Part shown: positions 38,705-48,751 of the stretch, piece after piece
Layout of the letters: every line of letters begins with the position of its first letter
Position numbering within the stretch: the stretch's first letter is position 1
Origin: Lacticaseibacillus pabuli
Lineage (GTDB): Bacteria; Bacillota; Bacilli; Lactobacillales; Lactobacillaceae
Length of the DNA stretch: 64,000 bases
NCBI RefSeq assembly: GCF_028736235.1
Contig: NZ_CP117884.1
Coordinates: forward strand, 2,046,001-2,110,000
Direction: 5' to 3'
Position numbers and translations under genes: made by a program
The notes under the pieces: model-generated
Told to the model about the DNA's origin: nothing
The model's input: the letters and a program-made list of their open reading frames with translations, nothing else
Database searches by the model: none

Positions 38705-39175
38705 TTACCAACGATAATGTGCAAATGCCCGGTTGGCATCTGCCATCTTGTGGGTATCTTCACGCTTCTTAACTGCGGCACCAGTGTTGTTCGCAGCATC
38801 CATGATTTCGCGCGCAAGGCGTTCGTCCATGGTGTGTTCACCGCGCTGACGTGAGTACTGCACAAGCCAGCGAAGGCCGAGCGTCGTACGACGTTCTGGG
38901 CGTACTTCGATAGGAACCTGGTAGTTAGAACCACCGATACGACGAGCCTTAACTTCGAGGACAGGCATGATGTTCTTCATCGCCTCTTCGAAAACTTCGA
39001 CAGGTTCGTTACCGGTTTGCTTCTTGATGATGTCAAAAGCATCATAAAGAATAGTTGAAGCCTTACCGCGCTTACCATCAATCATCAAGTGGTTGATCAA
39101 GCGACTTACCAGTTTTGAATTGTAAACTGGGTCTGGCAGGACATCTCGTTTTGATACATTGCCTTTACGTGGCAT
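38705..39175 (-). CDS. rpsG: 30S ribosomal protein S7
   Basis: The 156-residue uS7 ([40 protein letters not shown]) nucleates assembly of the 30S head. It sits between rpsL and fusA. The 122-bp gap to fusA contains no gene. Confidence 0.97.
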   Translation of the reverse strand: MPRKGNVSKRDVLPDPVYNSKLVSRLINHLMIDGKRGKASTILYDAFDIIKKQTGNEPVEVFEEAMKNIMPVLEVKARRIGGSNYQVPIEVRPERRTTLGLRWLVQYSRQRGEHTMDERLAREIMDAANNTGAAVKKREDTHKMADANRAFAHYRW

Positions 39176-39239
39176 CCTGATAGCCTCCTATTTCCCGTTA
39201 TGGGAGTAGATTTTTTACGAGATTAAATATTGTTGTTGT

Positions 39240-39653
39240 TTACTTCTTAGGACGTTTCGTACCGTACTTAGAGCGACTCTGCATACGACCGTCAACACCG
39301 GCTGTATCGAGCGCACCACGAACGATGTGGTAACGTACACCAGGCAAATCCTTAACACGGCCCCCACGGATCAGGACAACAGAGTGTTCCTGAAGGTTAT
39401 GGCCGACACCTGGGATGTAAGCAGTAACTTCAATCAGGTTGGACAGACGCACACGAGCGTACTTCCGCAAAGCGGAGTTAGGCTTCTTAGGTGTCATGGT
39501 CCCAACACGAGTAGCAACACCGCGCTTCTGAGGTGCGGGGTTAGTTGTGAGGGACTTGTTCTTGCTGTTGTAACCGAAGTTCAAAGCTGGAGAGTTTGAC
39601 TTGGTTGTGTGAGATTTACGACCTTGACGTACTAATTGGTTGATAGTAGGCAT
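39240..39653 (-). CDS. rpsL: 30S ribosomal protein S12
   Basis: The start at 39653 ([14 protein letters not shown]) has AAAGGAGGAACCTTGGAA before it and yields 137 residues. Both lysines whose mutation gives streptomycin resistance are wild type ([11 protein letters not shown] and [12 protein letters not shown]). S12 monitors decoding in the A site. It is first in the str operon. Confidence 0.97.
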   Translation of the reverse strand: MPTINQLVRQGRKSHTTKSNSPALNFGYNSKNKSLTTNPAPQKRGVATRVGTMTPKKPNSALRKYARVRLSNLIEVTAYIPGVGHNLQEHSVVLIRGGRVKDLPGVRYHIVRGALDTAGVDGRMQSRSKYGTKRPKK

Positions 39654-39842
39654 TTCCAAGGTTCCTCCTTTCAAATTATGTGCTGTTTTATGTCCACACA
39701 TCCAGGCGGTTCATTTTTTGCGATAAAAAATTGGCCAGCCAGGCGAGCAGATTACTCTAGTGCGTGAGTTATCACAGTGATAACCCGCAATTCGTACCAG
39801 CGCGTCCGGCGACCCGAATAAACTGGAAAAAGCACCTTTGAT

Positions 39843-39872
39843 AGTATAACCAGGTTTGCATGCGAATGTCAA
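39843..39872 (-). promoter_or_regulatory. Promoter of the str operon, with long leader
   Basis: On the minus strand a perfect TTGACA, an 18-nt spacer and TATACT start an about 180-nt leader. The leader contains a perfect 18-nt palindrome (GTTATCAC-TG-TGATAAC core, near 39766-39785) and T/A-rich sequence before the ribosome site. A small AACAC/GTGTT hairpin with a T-run lies just upstream. The 39654-39977 gap has no other gene. Confidence 0.85.
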
Positions 39873-39977
39873 ACAAAAAACACGCCCGGATGTGTTTTCT
39901 ACAAATTTAGCGTCATATCACGGTTTAACGCGTGGTGAAAACGGTGTATTTTGCGGAATATATACCGAGGTGATGAA

Positions 39978-40409
39978 ATGCTAACATTCGAACTCATGCT
40001 CTTTTTCAGTGGACTATGCGTATTATCATACCACGATGCGCGCAAGCAGTCAGTGCCAGCCAGAATAATCGACCCCTGGTGCTGCCTGTGCGTTGGCATC
40101 GGTATTTGCCAGTTCAATTTCATCCAAACGGCCACCACCGCCATTTTGCTTGCCGCACTCGCCTATTATGCCTGGCTAACTCGTGGTATCGGGAGTGCGG
40201 ACATCATGGTTGCTGCCGCGCTGGGGGCGCTATTCGGCCCGGATGCACTTCTTTGTGTGATTCTCCTAGCCGCCCTGAGTGGTTTAATCTGGGCACTCAG
40301 CCTACACCAGCAGCGATTGGCGTGGATTCCCCACCTACTGTTTGGTAGCGTCATCGTCACCCTTGGCGCATTCTTGGCACCCGCCGTTCGTTTTTTTCTT
40401 TTAGTGTAA
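39978..40409 (+). CDS. comC: Type IV prepilin peptidase-like protein (A24 family, ComC type)
   Basis: I start at 39978 (MLTFELMLFF) with GAGGTGATGAA before it; an upstream start is less likely. The 143-residue membrane protein keeps both catalytic aspartates of the A24 family, in SYHDARKQSVPA and GIGSADIM. It lacks the N-terminal methylase domain of larger enzymes. In Lactobacillaceae such proteins process ComG-type pseudopilins for DNA uptake. No pseudopilin gene is in the window. Confidence 0.75.
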   Translation: MLTFELMLFFSGLCVLSYHDARKQSVPARIIDPWCCLCVGIGICQFNFIQTATTAILLAALAYYAWLTRGIGSADIMVAAALGALFGPDALLCVILLAALSGLIWALSLHQQRLAWIPHLLFGSVIVTLGAFLAPAVRFFLLV

Positions 40410-40484
40410 CGCAAAAACAGAAGGCCATCCGCACGACTGCCGCCGTTTGAATAGTCTCCTGCTGAAATATCGTTGGCCTGTCCG

Positions 40485-41438
40485 TTAATCCCGCGTCGTC
40501 CCCCGCAAGATTAGCTCTGGGGTCAGCATCAGTTCACCCTGCTGTGCACCGGACTGGGCAATCTTTTGTAGCAACATCCGTGCAATATGTTCACCGAGTC
40601 GTTGCACTGGCTGCCGAATGGTGCTGAGCTGTGGATTCGATACCTGATCGAGGAAGACACCATCAAAGCCGATGACCCCAAAGTCCACAGGGATATTTCC
40701 CCCATTATGGAGAATCGCACGCACCACCCCGACGGCCAAACGATCACTTGCACAGATGAAAATCGTGTTGCGCGCAAATTCACGCCAATGTTCATTAATG
40801 AATTTCTGCGACAAGTGCGAGTGGTTCGCCATGCGGTGGATGCGCGGAATCATCTGGTGCTGCTGCATCGTGTTGATGTACCCCGCCTCTCGCGAATACT
40901 CGAACGGCTCCTTCACGTCAATGCCGATAAAGATAATCGATTGGTAGTTTTTCGCGATGGCAAATTCAGTCGCCATCTTGATGCCCTCTTTGTTGTCCGT
41001 ATCAATAAAATCAAAGCCACTGCGATTTTCACCAAACACCACGACGGGCGCTTGCAATGAGGCCAAGAGCTCGCTGTCTGTATTCCGTGCACCGGTGATG
41101 ATGTAACCGTCTGGATCGCCTAGCTTCAAATCCTCACGTTCTGTCACCAGTTGCAGGGCATACTGCTGTTTGTCCAGTCCTTTGGCAATGCCGAACAATA
41201 GGCTCATGTAATAGGGCTCGGTAATGCCCACGTCCTCTAAAATCACAACCTTGACCACGTTTGTCCGGTTGTATGCCAGCGCCTTGGCAGCAGAGTTTGG
41301 CCGGTAATCCAGCTCCTCCATGGCGTCTTCAACTAATTCACGTAGCTCATCGGTGACCTGCTCCGGATGATTAATCACCCGCGACACTGTCATCTTGGAA
41401 ACATTTGCTTTTTTTGCAACATCAGACAGAGTAATCAA
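40485..41438 (-). CDS. malR: LacI-family regulator of the maltodextrin locus
   Basis: I choose the TTG at 41438, spaced correctly from GGGAGG, giving MITLSDVAKKANVSKMTVSRVINHP, the standard LacI HTH start (317 residues). An ATG nine codons upstream would include the ribosome site. The HTH is at 4-23, the hinge with the minor-groove helix at about 47-58 (YRPNSAAKALA), and the ligand domain follows. Its place directly after malG and the shared KGTTACCGYT-like motif upstream of two operons suggest it controls maltose/maltodextrin use. The symbol is given by context. Confidence 0.8.
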   Translation of the reverse strand: MITLSDVAKKANVSKMTVSRVINHPEQVTDELRELVEDAMEELDYRPNSAAKALAYNRTNVVKVVILEDVGITEPYYMSLLFGIAKGLDKQQYALQLVTEREDLKLGDPDGYIITGARNTDSELLASLQAPVVVFGENRSGFDFIDTDNKEGIKMATEFAIAKNYQSIIFIGIDVKEPFEYSREAGYINTMQQHQMIPRIHRMANHSHLSQKFINEHWREFARNTIFICASDRLAVGVVRAILHNGGNIPVDFGVIGFDGVFLDQVSNPQLSTIRQPVQRLGEHIARMLLQKIAQSGAQQGELMLTPELILRGTTRD

Positions 41439-41482
41439 GACTGGTGCCTCCCAATTTTCTTTCAAAACATCCGTATCAGTTT

Positions 41483-41511
41483 ACCATAGCCGCAGTTATT
41501 TTTCTTCACAA
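41483..41511 (-). promoter_or_regulatory. Promoter of the LacI-family gene
   Basis: On the minus strand TTGTGA, a 17-nt spacer and TATGGT lie about 45 bp before the start codon. Confidence 0.6.
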
Positions 41512-41607
41512 ATAATTGTCTAGACCGCTCGCACTAGTCGCACAGGTAAACCATAATTTGCCACGTGTGTTTTTTAATTTTACATTTAACCACCCAATTG
41601 CCAACAC

Positions 41608-41638
41608 AAAAGCACCGAACCAATTATGATTCGATGCT
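41608..41638 (-). terminator. Terminator after malG
   Basis: AGCATCGAA/TTCGGTGCT (one G-U) with a 10-nt loop is followed by TTTTGTG on the minus strand. It separates the transport operon from the regulator gene. Confidence 0.8.
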
Positions 41639-41657
41639 TAAATCTAACATTTTGTTA

Positions 41658-42515
41658 TTAACCCTTGTCAGCACCGGCAGTAATCCCATTGACATAGAAT
41701 TTCTGCATGATGACAAACAGGACGGTGATAGGAATCGCGATGATGACACACCCGGCAATGAACTGGGTGAAGTACATCGTTGAAGTCCCCTTTGTGGCAT
41801 GCACCATGTTGTACAACCCGTACGCGATGGTGTAACTCTTAGCATTCCCCGACGAGGAAAGGATGATGCCGGAGAAGATGAAGTCAATCCAAGGTCCGAT
41901 AAACGCCATCAGGGCCGTGTAAACAATGATTGGCCGGGACATTGGCAACCCAATATGGATGAAGGTTTGCCATTGCGTCGCCCCGTCCATCTCGGCGGCT
42001 TCGTCGATAGCGGTTGGAATCGTGTCGAAGAATCCCTTGGCAACGTAGAATCCAAGACCCGCACCACCGACATAAACCAGAATCAAGCCGAAGAGATTCA
42101 ACATGTTAAAGCTCTTCAAGATGTAGTACAACGCGATCATTGACATGAATCCTGGGAACATCCCCAGGACCAAGGCAATCTGCAGGAACGGCTTGCGCAT
42201 CCGAAAACGGAGGCGGGATAGCACATAGGCCACACAGATGGTTACCAATGTCGAGAGTGTCGCAGAAACGACCGAGACAAACGTGGTGTTCAGGATCCAG
42301 TTAACGAACGGAAACTGTTTGCTCGTGAAGATGCCGATATAGTTCTGCAAGGTGAATTTGTTGGGAATGATTGTCGAAACAAATCCCGTGTCATTGTAAG
42401 AAAAGCTGGCGAGGACAATCCACACAATTGGGAAAATCCAGACGATGGCCAAGATTACCAGCAAGATGTAACGCAGAATCAGCGATAAACGCCGTTGTGC
42501 TGTATAAGACTTCAT
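41658..42515 (-). CDS. malG: Maltodextrin ABC transporter permease, MalG type
   Basis: The 285-residue membrane permease has six hydrophobic helices and the EAA loop EAAEMDGATQWQTFIHIGLPMSRP that docks on the ATPase. It pairs with MalF, whose gene ends 4 nt upstream. The substrate is taken from context (adjacent maltose-binding protein and glucosidases). Confidence 0.92.
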   Translation of the reverse strand: MKSYTAQRRLSLILRYILLVILAIVWIFPIVWIVLASFSYNDTGFVSTIIPNKFTLQNYIGIFTSKQFPFVNWILNTTFVSVVSATLSTLVTICVAYVLSRLRFRMRKPFLQIALVLGMFPGFMSMIALYYILKSFNMLNLFGLILVYVGGAGLGFYVAKGFFDTIPTAIDEAAEMDGATQWQTFIHIGLPMSRPIIVYTALMAFIGPWIDFIFSGIILSSSGNAKSYTIAYGLYNMVHATKGTSTMYFTQFIAGCVIIAIPITVLFVIMQKFYVNGITAGADKG

Positions 42516-42519
42516 GGCA

Positions 42520-43878
42520 TTAACCCTCCTTAAATGCGTTCGTCCGCCGGTATGCGATTAACGAAACCGTTGCGCTGATGATGAAGATCAGAATCCCCAG
42601 GACAGCTGATGCGTTGTACCGCTGCGTTTGACCGAAGACCAAGTTGTACAGCCAGGTAACCAGTAAGTCGGTATCCCCAGCACCATTGTAGTTATTGTTC
42701 ATTGGGTACCCACCCGTCAACAGGAAGATAACATTAAAGTTGTTGATGTTACCGATGAACTGCTGAATCAAGGCTGGTGCCATGACGAACAGAATCTGTG
42801 GGAACGTGACGGAGCGGAAAATCTGGAATGCATTCGCGCCGTCAATCCGTGCAGCCTCAATCTGGTCTTGCGGCAGGTTCTGGATAATTGCCGTTGACAC
42901 CAGCATGGAGACTGGCACCCCAATCCACATGTTCACGATAATGACCGTGATCCGAGCCACCATCGGATTTGCCGAGGCACTAATGAAGTTGATTGGGTGT
43001 GCAATCCAGCCCCAGTTCAGGAGCAATGTGTTCAGTGGACCTTGCAGATCCAGGAACTGCGCCATCATGAGCAGTGAAATGAACTGTGGTACCGCGTAGA
43101 CAATGACGAAGATTGTGCGCCAGAAGCCCTTGTGCTTGATACCCTTTGACTCAATCAGCATGGCGAGCAAGACACCGAAGAAGAAGGTGGTTGCCGTCGC
43201 ACAGATGGCCCAGACCAGCGTCCAACCCAGAACTGGGAAGAACGTACCGGCCAAGTCCCCACTCAGGACGTTCTTGAACGCGGCAAAACCTGTCCAAGAA
43301 AATCCGATTGGGTGTTTTGAGTCATAGTTCGTAAACGCCATGGAAATCATGTAGACGGTTGGCAAGATGGTAAAGGCAACGACACCGGCAATTGGAATTG
43401 CCAGAAGTGTGCCGTACAGCTTCTTGTCCAGCAAAGACGCCAGGTCCTCGCCGTTCGTTGGGACGTGCTCGCCATCACGTTTCAGGGCGTAAAGGTGCCG
43501 CACCGAGCGCAGGTTCGCAACGTACAGACCGATCATGGCAATCACTAGGATGACCGCCAGGACACCGAATAACAGGATGACAACTGAATTATCCGGCATC
43601 TTGGTAATGTAGACACCCTGCGTCTTATCAAAGACGACCTGCTTGTGCTTTATTGTTCCCAAAGTGGTCAGCATACTGAGCGCACTGACACCGCTAAACA
43701 CCATCCATATGAGGAAGACGACCTCGGTAATCAAGAACGACAGCCCTTTAACCCACTGTTTATTCTTTAACTGCGCAAAACCCATGATGAAGAAGGAAAG
43801 CTTGGTGGCGAGATCGCCATGCTGCCAGACTTCTCGATATGTCGCTTCTTTGGGCTTCTTGGCTTTTCGTTTAAACAT
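42520..43878 (-). CDS. malF: Maltodextrin ABC transporter permease, MalF type
   Basis: The start at 43878 (MFKRKAKKPKEATYREVW) follows GAGGAGGGTGAAACA. The 452-residue permease has extra N-terminal membrane helices before the core, as MalF does, and an EAA loop (EAARIDGANAFQIFRSVTFPQI). It lies between malE and malG. Confidence 0.92.
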   Translation of the reverse strand: MFKRKAKKPKEATYREVWQHGDLATKLSFFIMGFAQLKNKQWVKGLSFLITEVVFLIWMVFSGVSALSMLTTLGTIKHKQVVFDKTQGVYITKMPDNSVVILLFGVLAVILVIAMIGLYVANLRSVRHLYALKRDGEHVPTNGEDLASLLDKKLYGTLLAIPIAGVVAFTILPTVYMISMAFTNYDSKHPIGFSWTGFAAFKNVLSGDLAGTFFPVLGWTLVWAICATATTFFFGVLLAMLIESKGIKHKGFWRTIFVIVYAVPQFISLLMMAQFLDLQGPLNTLLLNWGWIAHPINFISASANPMVARITVIIVNMWIGVPVSMLVSTAIIQNLPQDQIEAARIDGANAFQIFRSVTFPQILFVMAPALIQQFIGNINNFNVIFLLTGGYPMNNNYNGAGDTDLLVTWLYNLVFGQTQRYNASAVLGILIFIISATVSLIAYRRTNAFKEG

Positions 43879-43979
43879 TGTTTCACCCTCCTCGTGCTTG
43901 GCATGCGTCACCCTCGTCGTTGTGACAACGGGGGGCGTCCGTTAATGCTGATGCACTTTAGTAAGCTCAATCGATCTGA

Positions 43980-45209
43980 CTAGTTCTTCTTAGAAATGGC
44001 GTCTTGGAATGTCTTCAGCTTAGCGCTGTAGTCACTTGCCTTGATAGAACCGGTGTATGAACCGTTAAGCAGTGGTGCGGACAGGTTCCAGAAGGTAGCC
44101 ATCTGGGACATCTTAGGCATCAGGACAGAGTTTTCAGGCTTTGCCATGGTCATGATTGCCTGGGCAGCCTTGTCATTGGCAACGGTGCTGCTCTTCTGAG
44201 CGGACTTGTCGACTGGAATCTGGCCAGACTGCTTGTAGACGATCAGCTGAGACTGCTTGTTGGTGATGAACTGAGCCAATGTTGATGCGGCCTTCTGATC
44301 CTTCGTTGGGGTGTGAGAGTTAACCGCGAAGGCTTCGATACCCAAGAATGCCTTCATCTGAACGTTCTTGCCGCCAACCTTGATTGTTGGGTACTTCGCA
44401 ACACCGAAGTTCTTGCCCAAAATCTTCTTGATGTTCGCTGTGTTCCAAGGACCGTCGATTGTAGCTGCCGCGTTGCCAGACTTGAGCTGGTTCAACGTGT
44501 TGGATGTCTGCATAACGTTCTTGTTGCTCTTCTGCTGTGCAAGCCATGTCAGGGCGTTAATCCCCTTCTGGTTGGCAACGTTTGTGCCCTTCAAGGTTTC
44601 ACCGTTCTTACCGTAGAGGTTAGTGCCAGCGGAGAAGAAGATTGGGTAGAAGTTGTAGGCGTTCGTAAAGTCGGTTGCCAAGGTTGCCTTAGAGGTCAAA
44701 GTATCCCATGACTTAACGTCTTCTGCTGAAAGCTTGGACTTGTTGTAGTAAAGGGTCTGCGCCTGTTCAGCAAATGGGTAGCCGTACATTTGGTTCTTCC
44801 AAGTTACACCCTTAACGGACGTTGCCACGTTGTCTGACTTAACCGTCTTGGTTGCGTCTGGAGACAGTGGGTTGATGTAACCCTGGTCAGCCATTGAACC
44901 CAACTGGTCGTTTGGCACTTCGAAGACGTCGGCTGCCTTAGCTGGGTCTTTCCCGACATCGGTCTTAGCGTTTGCTGAACCGTTTGGACTCTGGGTGACC
45001 TTGACGTTAACGTCAGGGTACTTCTTGTTAAAGTTCTTGACGATTGTCTTGTAGTAAGAAACTTGGGTCGTATCAACCCAAAGCTTAACGTCACCACTGA
45101 CCTTCTTGGAGCTAGTATCTGATGAGCTTGAGCTCTTGCCACAAGCGGCGAGTAAAGTCATCGCAATGACGGCGCTGCTGCCAAGTGCAATCTTCTTGAT
45201 CAATTTCAT
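43980..45209 (-). CDS. malE: Maltose/maltodextrin-binding lipoprotein, MalE type
   Basis: The 409-residue lipoprotein has lipobox LLAACGKS (Cys23) and then a Ser-rich linker and the family 1 solute-binding fold (GDVKLWVDTTQVSYYKTIVKNFNKKYPDVNVKV; ATIDGPWNTANIKK). It captures maltodextrins outside the membrane and hands them to MalFG. AGGAGG precedes the ATG. The gene follows the alpha-glucosidase by 27 nt, and a 100-bp gap precedes malF. Confidence 0.93.
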   Translation of the reverse strand: MKLIKKIALGSSAVIAMTLLAACGKSSSSSDTSSKKVSGDVKLWVDTTQVSYYKTIVKNFNKKYPDVNVKVTQSPNGSANAKTDVGKDPAKAADVFEVPNDQLGSMADQGYINPLSPDATKTVKSDNVATSVKGVTWKNQMYGYPFAEQAQTLYYNKSKLSAEDVKSWDTLTSKATLATDFTNAYNFYPIFFSAGTNLYGKNGETLKGTNVANQKGINALTWLAQQKSNKNVMQTSNTLNQLKSGNAAATIDGPWNTANIKKILGKNFGVAKYPTIKVGGKNVQMKAFLGIEAFAVNSHTPTKDQKAASTLAQFITNKQSQLIVYKQSGQIPVDKSAQKSSTVANDKAAQAIMTMAKPENSVLMPKMSQMATFWNLSAPLLNGSYTGSIKASDYSAKLKTFQDAISKKN

Positions 45210-45236
45210 GATAATTTCCTCCTGATATTGAAACTT

Positions 45237-46865
45237 CTACTTTTTAACTTCAACGACAAACGCTTCATATGGTGCAAGGTTCATTTTGCTTAAATCTAAA
45301 TCGGGTAATTCATAATTGCTGATGATTAACTTTGTTACTTGGTCCGTTAGGCTAATGTCCTGGCCTTTACCAGACAGGTTCGCAACCACCAACCACCTTT
45401 GATCCCGATAGGTGCGGTAGTATGCCATCACCGCAGTTGGCACATCTTGAATCGCGGTGAAACTGCCTTCTGTGAGAATGGCGTTGTCATGGCGGAGTGC
45501 CACTAGCCGCTGATACGTGTGGAATACAGAATCCGGAACAGCCATGGCGTTATCGACGTTAATAGAATGATAATTGCTGTTTAGGTGCAGCCATGGCTTA
45601 CCCGTTGTAAACCCGGCCTCATCTGAATCCGACCACTGCATCGGCGTCCGCGCATTGTCGCGGCCCTTGGCGTTAATTGATTTCAGCACATCGGCTTGGT
45701 CGTACCCAGCGGCAACCCGCTCGTGGTACATGTTGACGCTCTCGATATCCTCGACCTGGTCAATCGATGTGACCGGGTCGTTGGTCATGCCAATTTCCTC
45801 GCCTTGGTAAATGTACGGCGTGCCGCGCAAGCCGTGTCCCAAGATGGCAAACATCTGGGCACTTTTAACGCGATACTGCTGATCATTACCCCATCGCGAC
45901 ACGATGCGCGGCAGGTCGTGGTTGTTCCAGAACAAGCTATTCCAACCTGCCGAGTAGTCCAGCTGTGTCTGCCACTTGACGAGCACATCTTTGAGCTCCG
46001 CATAATCGAGTGGTTTTAAGTCCCACTTCTCTTTGCCTGGCTGTTGGTCAAGTTGCATGGCTTCAAACTGGAAGACCATGGACAATTCGTGACGCTTTGG
46101 ATCGGAGTACAACTGCGCAATGGCCGGTGTTGCACCCCACGTTTCACCCACAGTCATCAAATCCTGATTGCCAAAGGTGTGGGCGTTCATTTCCTGCAGG
46201 TACTCATGGAGATGGGGACCATTCTCGCGAATCTCTTCGTCTGGAATCTTCCCAATCAGGTCAATCACGTCCATGCGGAACCCGCCAACGCCCTTGTCAA
46301 TCCAGAAGTTCATCATGCGATAAACAGCTTGCCGAACCGCGGGATTTTCCCAGTTAAGGTCCGGCTGCTGCGGGCTAAACAGGTGCAAGTAGTACTGATC
46401 CGTTTGCGAGTCGTACGTCCAGGCAGACCCCGAAAACGTTGAGGTCATGTCGTTAGGTGGGCCTCCTGCCGGATTACCATCGCGCCAGACGTAGTAATCA
46501 CGATACGGGTTGTCGCGGGATTGCCGCGATTGCTTGAACCAGTCGTGCTGGTCTGACGTGTGGTTCACGACGAGATCCATAATGATACGAATCCCGCGCG
46601 TTTTTGCTGCAGCAATAAGTCGATCCATGTCTGCCATCGTGCCGTACTGGGGATCAATGGCTTCATAATCCGCAATGTCATACCCATTATCGACGCCTGG
46701 CGACTGATACACTGGGCTAAGCCAGATGGCATCAATGCCAAGTGCTGCCAGGTAATCAAGACGAGAGATGATTCCGGGAATATCCCCGATACCATCACCG
46801 TTGCTGTCCTGGAAACTACGTGGATAGACTTGGTAGATGACTGCGTTGCGCCACCATTCTGTCAT
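45237..46865 (-). CDS. GH13_31 alpha-glucosidase, probably alpha-1,6-specific
   Basis: The 542-residue cytoplasmic GH13 enzyme has all catalytic regions: nucleophile Asp in GGFRMDVIDLIG, acid/base Glu in TVGETWG and the stabiliser Asp in FWNNHDLPR. In this subfamily Val right after the nucleophile, as here (DV), goes with alpha-1,6 cleavage, so isomalto-oligosaccharides or dextran-derived sugars are likely substrates. That specificity is inferred, not shown. It lies between the ATPase and malE genes. Confidence 0.88.
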   Translation of the reverse strand: MTEWWRNAVIYQVYPRSFQDSNGDGIGDIPGIISRLDYLAALGIDAIWLSPVYQSPGVDNGYDIADYEAIDPQYGTMADMDRLIAAAKTRGIRIIMDLVVNHTSDQHDWFKQSRQSRDNPYRDYYVWRDGNPAGGPPNDMTSTFSGSAWTYDSQTDQYYLHLFSPQQPDLNWENPAVRQAVYRMMNFWIDKGVGGFRMDVIDLIGKIPDEEIRENGPHLHEYLQEMNAHTFGNQDLMTVGETWGATPAIAQLYSDPKRHELSMVFQFEAMQLDQQPGKEKWDLKPLDYAELKDVLVKWQTQLDYSAGWNSLFWNNHDLPRIVSRWGNDQQYRVKSAQMFAILGHGLRGTPYIYQGEEIGMTNDPVTSIDQVEDIESVNMYHERVAAGYDQADVLKSINAKGRDNARTPMQWSDSDEAGFTTGKPWLHLNSNYHSINVDNAMAVPDSVFHTYQRLVALRHDNAILTEGSFTAIQDVPTAVMAYYRTYRDQRWLVVANLSGKGQDISLTDQVTKLIISNYELPDLDLSKMNLAPYEAFVVEVKK

Positions 46866-46895
46866 GACAACACCTCCTAAAATTGGCGAGTCGGC

Positions 46896-48053
46896 TTATT
46901 CTGCAGCCGCCTCTGCTTCTGGTGCAACTTCGCCTGCCATCGGACTGTCCTCGACGATGGCGTTGGTCGTGTCCTTGTCGAAGAAATGCCCTTTGTTAAC
47001 GTCAAAGCCCATGTCGACTTTTTCACCCGGCTGGTGCAAGTCACGTGCTGGCACCATGGAGATAAACTCCGTGTCGTCAACCTTCATGTACATCTGCAAG
47101 GTAGCGCCGAGCAGTTCGGACACAACGACTTCGGACTTCACGACCTGGTCAGGCCATGTTTCAAGGAAGGCCTCTTCGTTATGGATGTCTTCTGGACGAA
47201 TCCCAAAGATGACTTCCTTGCCGCTGTAGCCGTGTTCTTCAAGCATCTTCGCCCGGCCAGCTGGTACTGCCAGTTCCAAGCCCTTTCCATCCGTAATCTT
47301 GCCGTTGTCGTATTTGACGGTGAAGAAGTTCATTGCTGGGGAACCAATGAACCCTGCGACGAATTGGTTCTTGGGGTGCTGGTAAATGTCGGCGGGGGTG
47401 CCGATTTGCTGAATCTTACCAACGGACATGACAACCACCCGGTCAGCCATCGTCATCGCTTCGGTTTGGTCATGCGTCACGTAAATCGTGGTGGTGTTAA
47501 GCCGCTTGTGTAGCTGTGCGATTTCGGCACGCATGGAGATGCGGAGCTTGGCGTCCAAGTTAGATAGCGGTTCGTCCATGAGGAAGATGGGTGCATCACG
47601 GACAATCGCACGGCCCAACGCAACACGTTGGCGCTGACCACCAGATAGGTCAGCTGGTTTACGTTCCAGAAAATCTGTTAGGCCAAGGATTTCAGCGGAT
47701 TCATGCACCCGCTTATCAATTTCGTCCTTCTTGTAATGCCGCAGTTTCAACCCAAACGCCATGTTGTCATACACGCTCATGTGTGGGTATAGCGCGTAGT
47801 TCTGGAAAACCATCGCAATGTTGCGATCCTTTGGGGCCACATCGTTCATGACTTTGTGGTCAATTTCGAGCTTCCCCTCAGAAATATCTTCCAGCCCAGC
47901 AACCATCCGCAGTGTCGTTGACTTACCACAACCTGATGGGCCAACGAAAACAATGAATTCCTTGTCCTTGATGTGGAGGTCGAAGTCCTTAACGGAATAA
48001 TCGTCGGCGTGATCGTATTTCTTATAAAGGTGGTCCAAATCAATTTCAACCAT
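46896..48053 (-). CDS. msmX: Multi-sugar ABC transporter ATPase, MsmX/MalK type
   Basis: The 385-residue ATPase has Walker A GPSGCGKST (38-46), signature LSGGQRQRVALG, Walker B IFLMDEPLSNLD, the switch His (YVTHDQTEAM) and a C-terminal TOBE/OB regulatory region ending in an acidic tail (EVAPEAEAAAE). It powers MalFG and possibly other sugar importers, since MsmX-type ATPases are often shared. Confidence 0.93.
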   Translation of the reverse strand: MVEIDLDHLYKKYDHADDYSVKDFDLHIKDKEFIVFVGPSGCGKSTTLRMVAGLEDISEGKLEIDHKVMNDVAPKDRNIAMVFQNYALYPHMSVYDNMAFGLKLRHYKKDEIDKRVHESAEILGLTDFLERKPADLSGGQRQRVALGRAIVRDAPIFLMDEPLSNLDAKLRISMRAEIAQLHKRLNTTTIYVTHDQTEAMTMADRVVVMSVGKIQQIGTPADIYQHPKNQFVAGFIGSPAMNFFTVKYDNGKITDGKGLELAVPAGRAKMLEEHGYSGKEVIFGIRPEDIHNEEAFLETWPDQVVKSEVVVSELLGATLQMYMKVDDTEFISMVPARDLHQPGEKVDMGFDVNKGHFFDKDTTNAIVEDSPMAGEVAPEAEAAAE

Positions 48054-48076
48054 TACGCATCTCTTCTTTCTTAATT

Positions 48077-48751
48077 TTATGAGCCCTGAAGCTGGTGGTG
48101 ATACGCCGCCTCAGCGTCATCCAAATGCAATGCTGCGGTGTCGGGGACAATGTAATCCGCTTGGTGTAACACCTGCGCATCCCCAATCCCAACGGCAAAC
48201 TGATGGGCCGCTTTGATGGCGGCAACGCCGGTCGAAGCATCTTCAAAGCTAATCACTTCATCAGCGTTCAATCCCAATAGGTTTTGTGCGGCGATGAAGA
48301 TTTCGGGGTCCGGCTTACCATGCTTCAAAGTCTCTGGATCCACGATGTCGGGGAAATAGTCTTCCAACTGCAGGTTGTGCAAGATGGTCGGCGCATTCTT
48401 CGAGGCGGACGCAATCGCTAAGCGCAGGCCCTGCTGCTGAGCTTCCTGTAGCAAGTCGAGCATGCCAGGTAACACATCAGCGCGCGTCATAGCCTTAATC
48501 GACTGCCGGTACGCCTTGTTTTTTCGCTCGGCAAGTTCATCAAGTTCTGCCTGCGAATACTTGCCGACCTGATCGCCATACTGCAAGATGACGTTCAGCG
48601 AATCCATCCGGGACCGGCCACGCAAGGCGTCATTTGCCTCAGGAGGTAATGTAATGCCAATTTCCTGAGCCAACTGATTCCAGGCGGCTAAGTGATAGCT
48701 AGCAGAGTCAGTGATGACACCGTCGAGATCAAATATTAATCCTTTGAGCAT
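48077..48751 (-). CDS. pgmB: Beta-phosphoglucomutase
   Basis: The start at 48751 ([17 protein letters not shown]) follows GAGGAGGGTGCGGCAC. The 224-residue HAD enzyme has nucleophile Asp8 and acid/base Asp10 in [10 protein letters not shown], and the later motifs SASKNAP and [11 protein letters not shown]. It turns beta-glucose-1-phosphate from maltose phosphorylase into glucose-6-phosphate. It overlaps mapA by 23 bp, which fits their coupled chemistry. Confidence 0.95.
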   Translation of the reverse strand: MLKGLIFDLDGVITDSASYHLAAWNQLAQEIGITLPPEANDALRGRSRMDSLNVILQYGDQVGKYSQAELDELAERKNKAYRQSIKAMTRADVLPGMLDLLQEAQQQGLRLAIASASKNAPTILHNLQLEDYFPDIVDPETLKHGKPDPEIFIAAQNLLGLNADEVISFEDASTGVAAIKAAHQFAVGIGDAQVLHQADYIVPDTAALHLDDAEAAYHHQLQGS

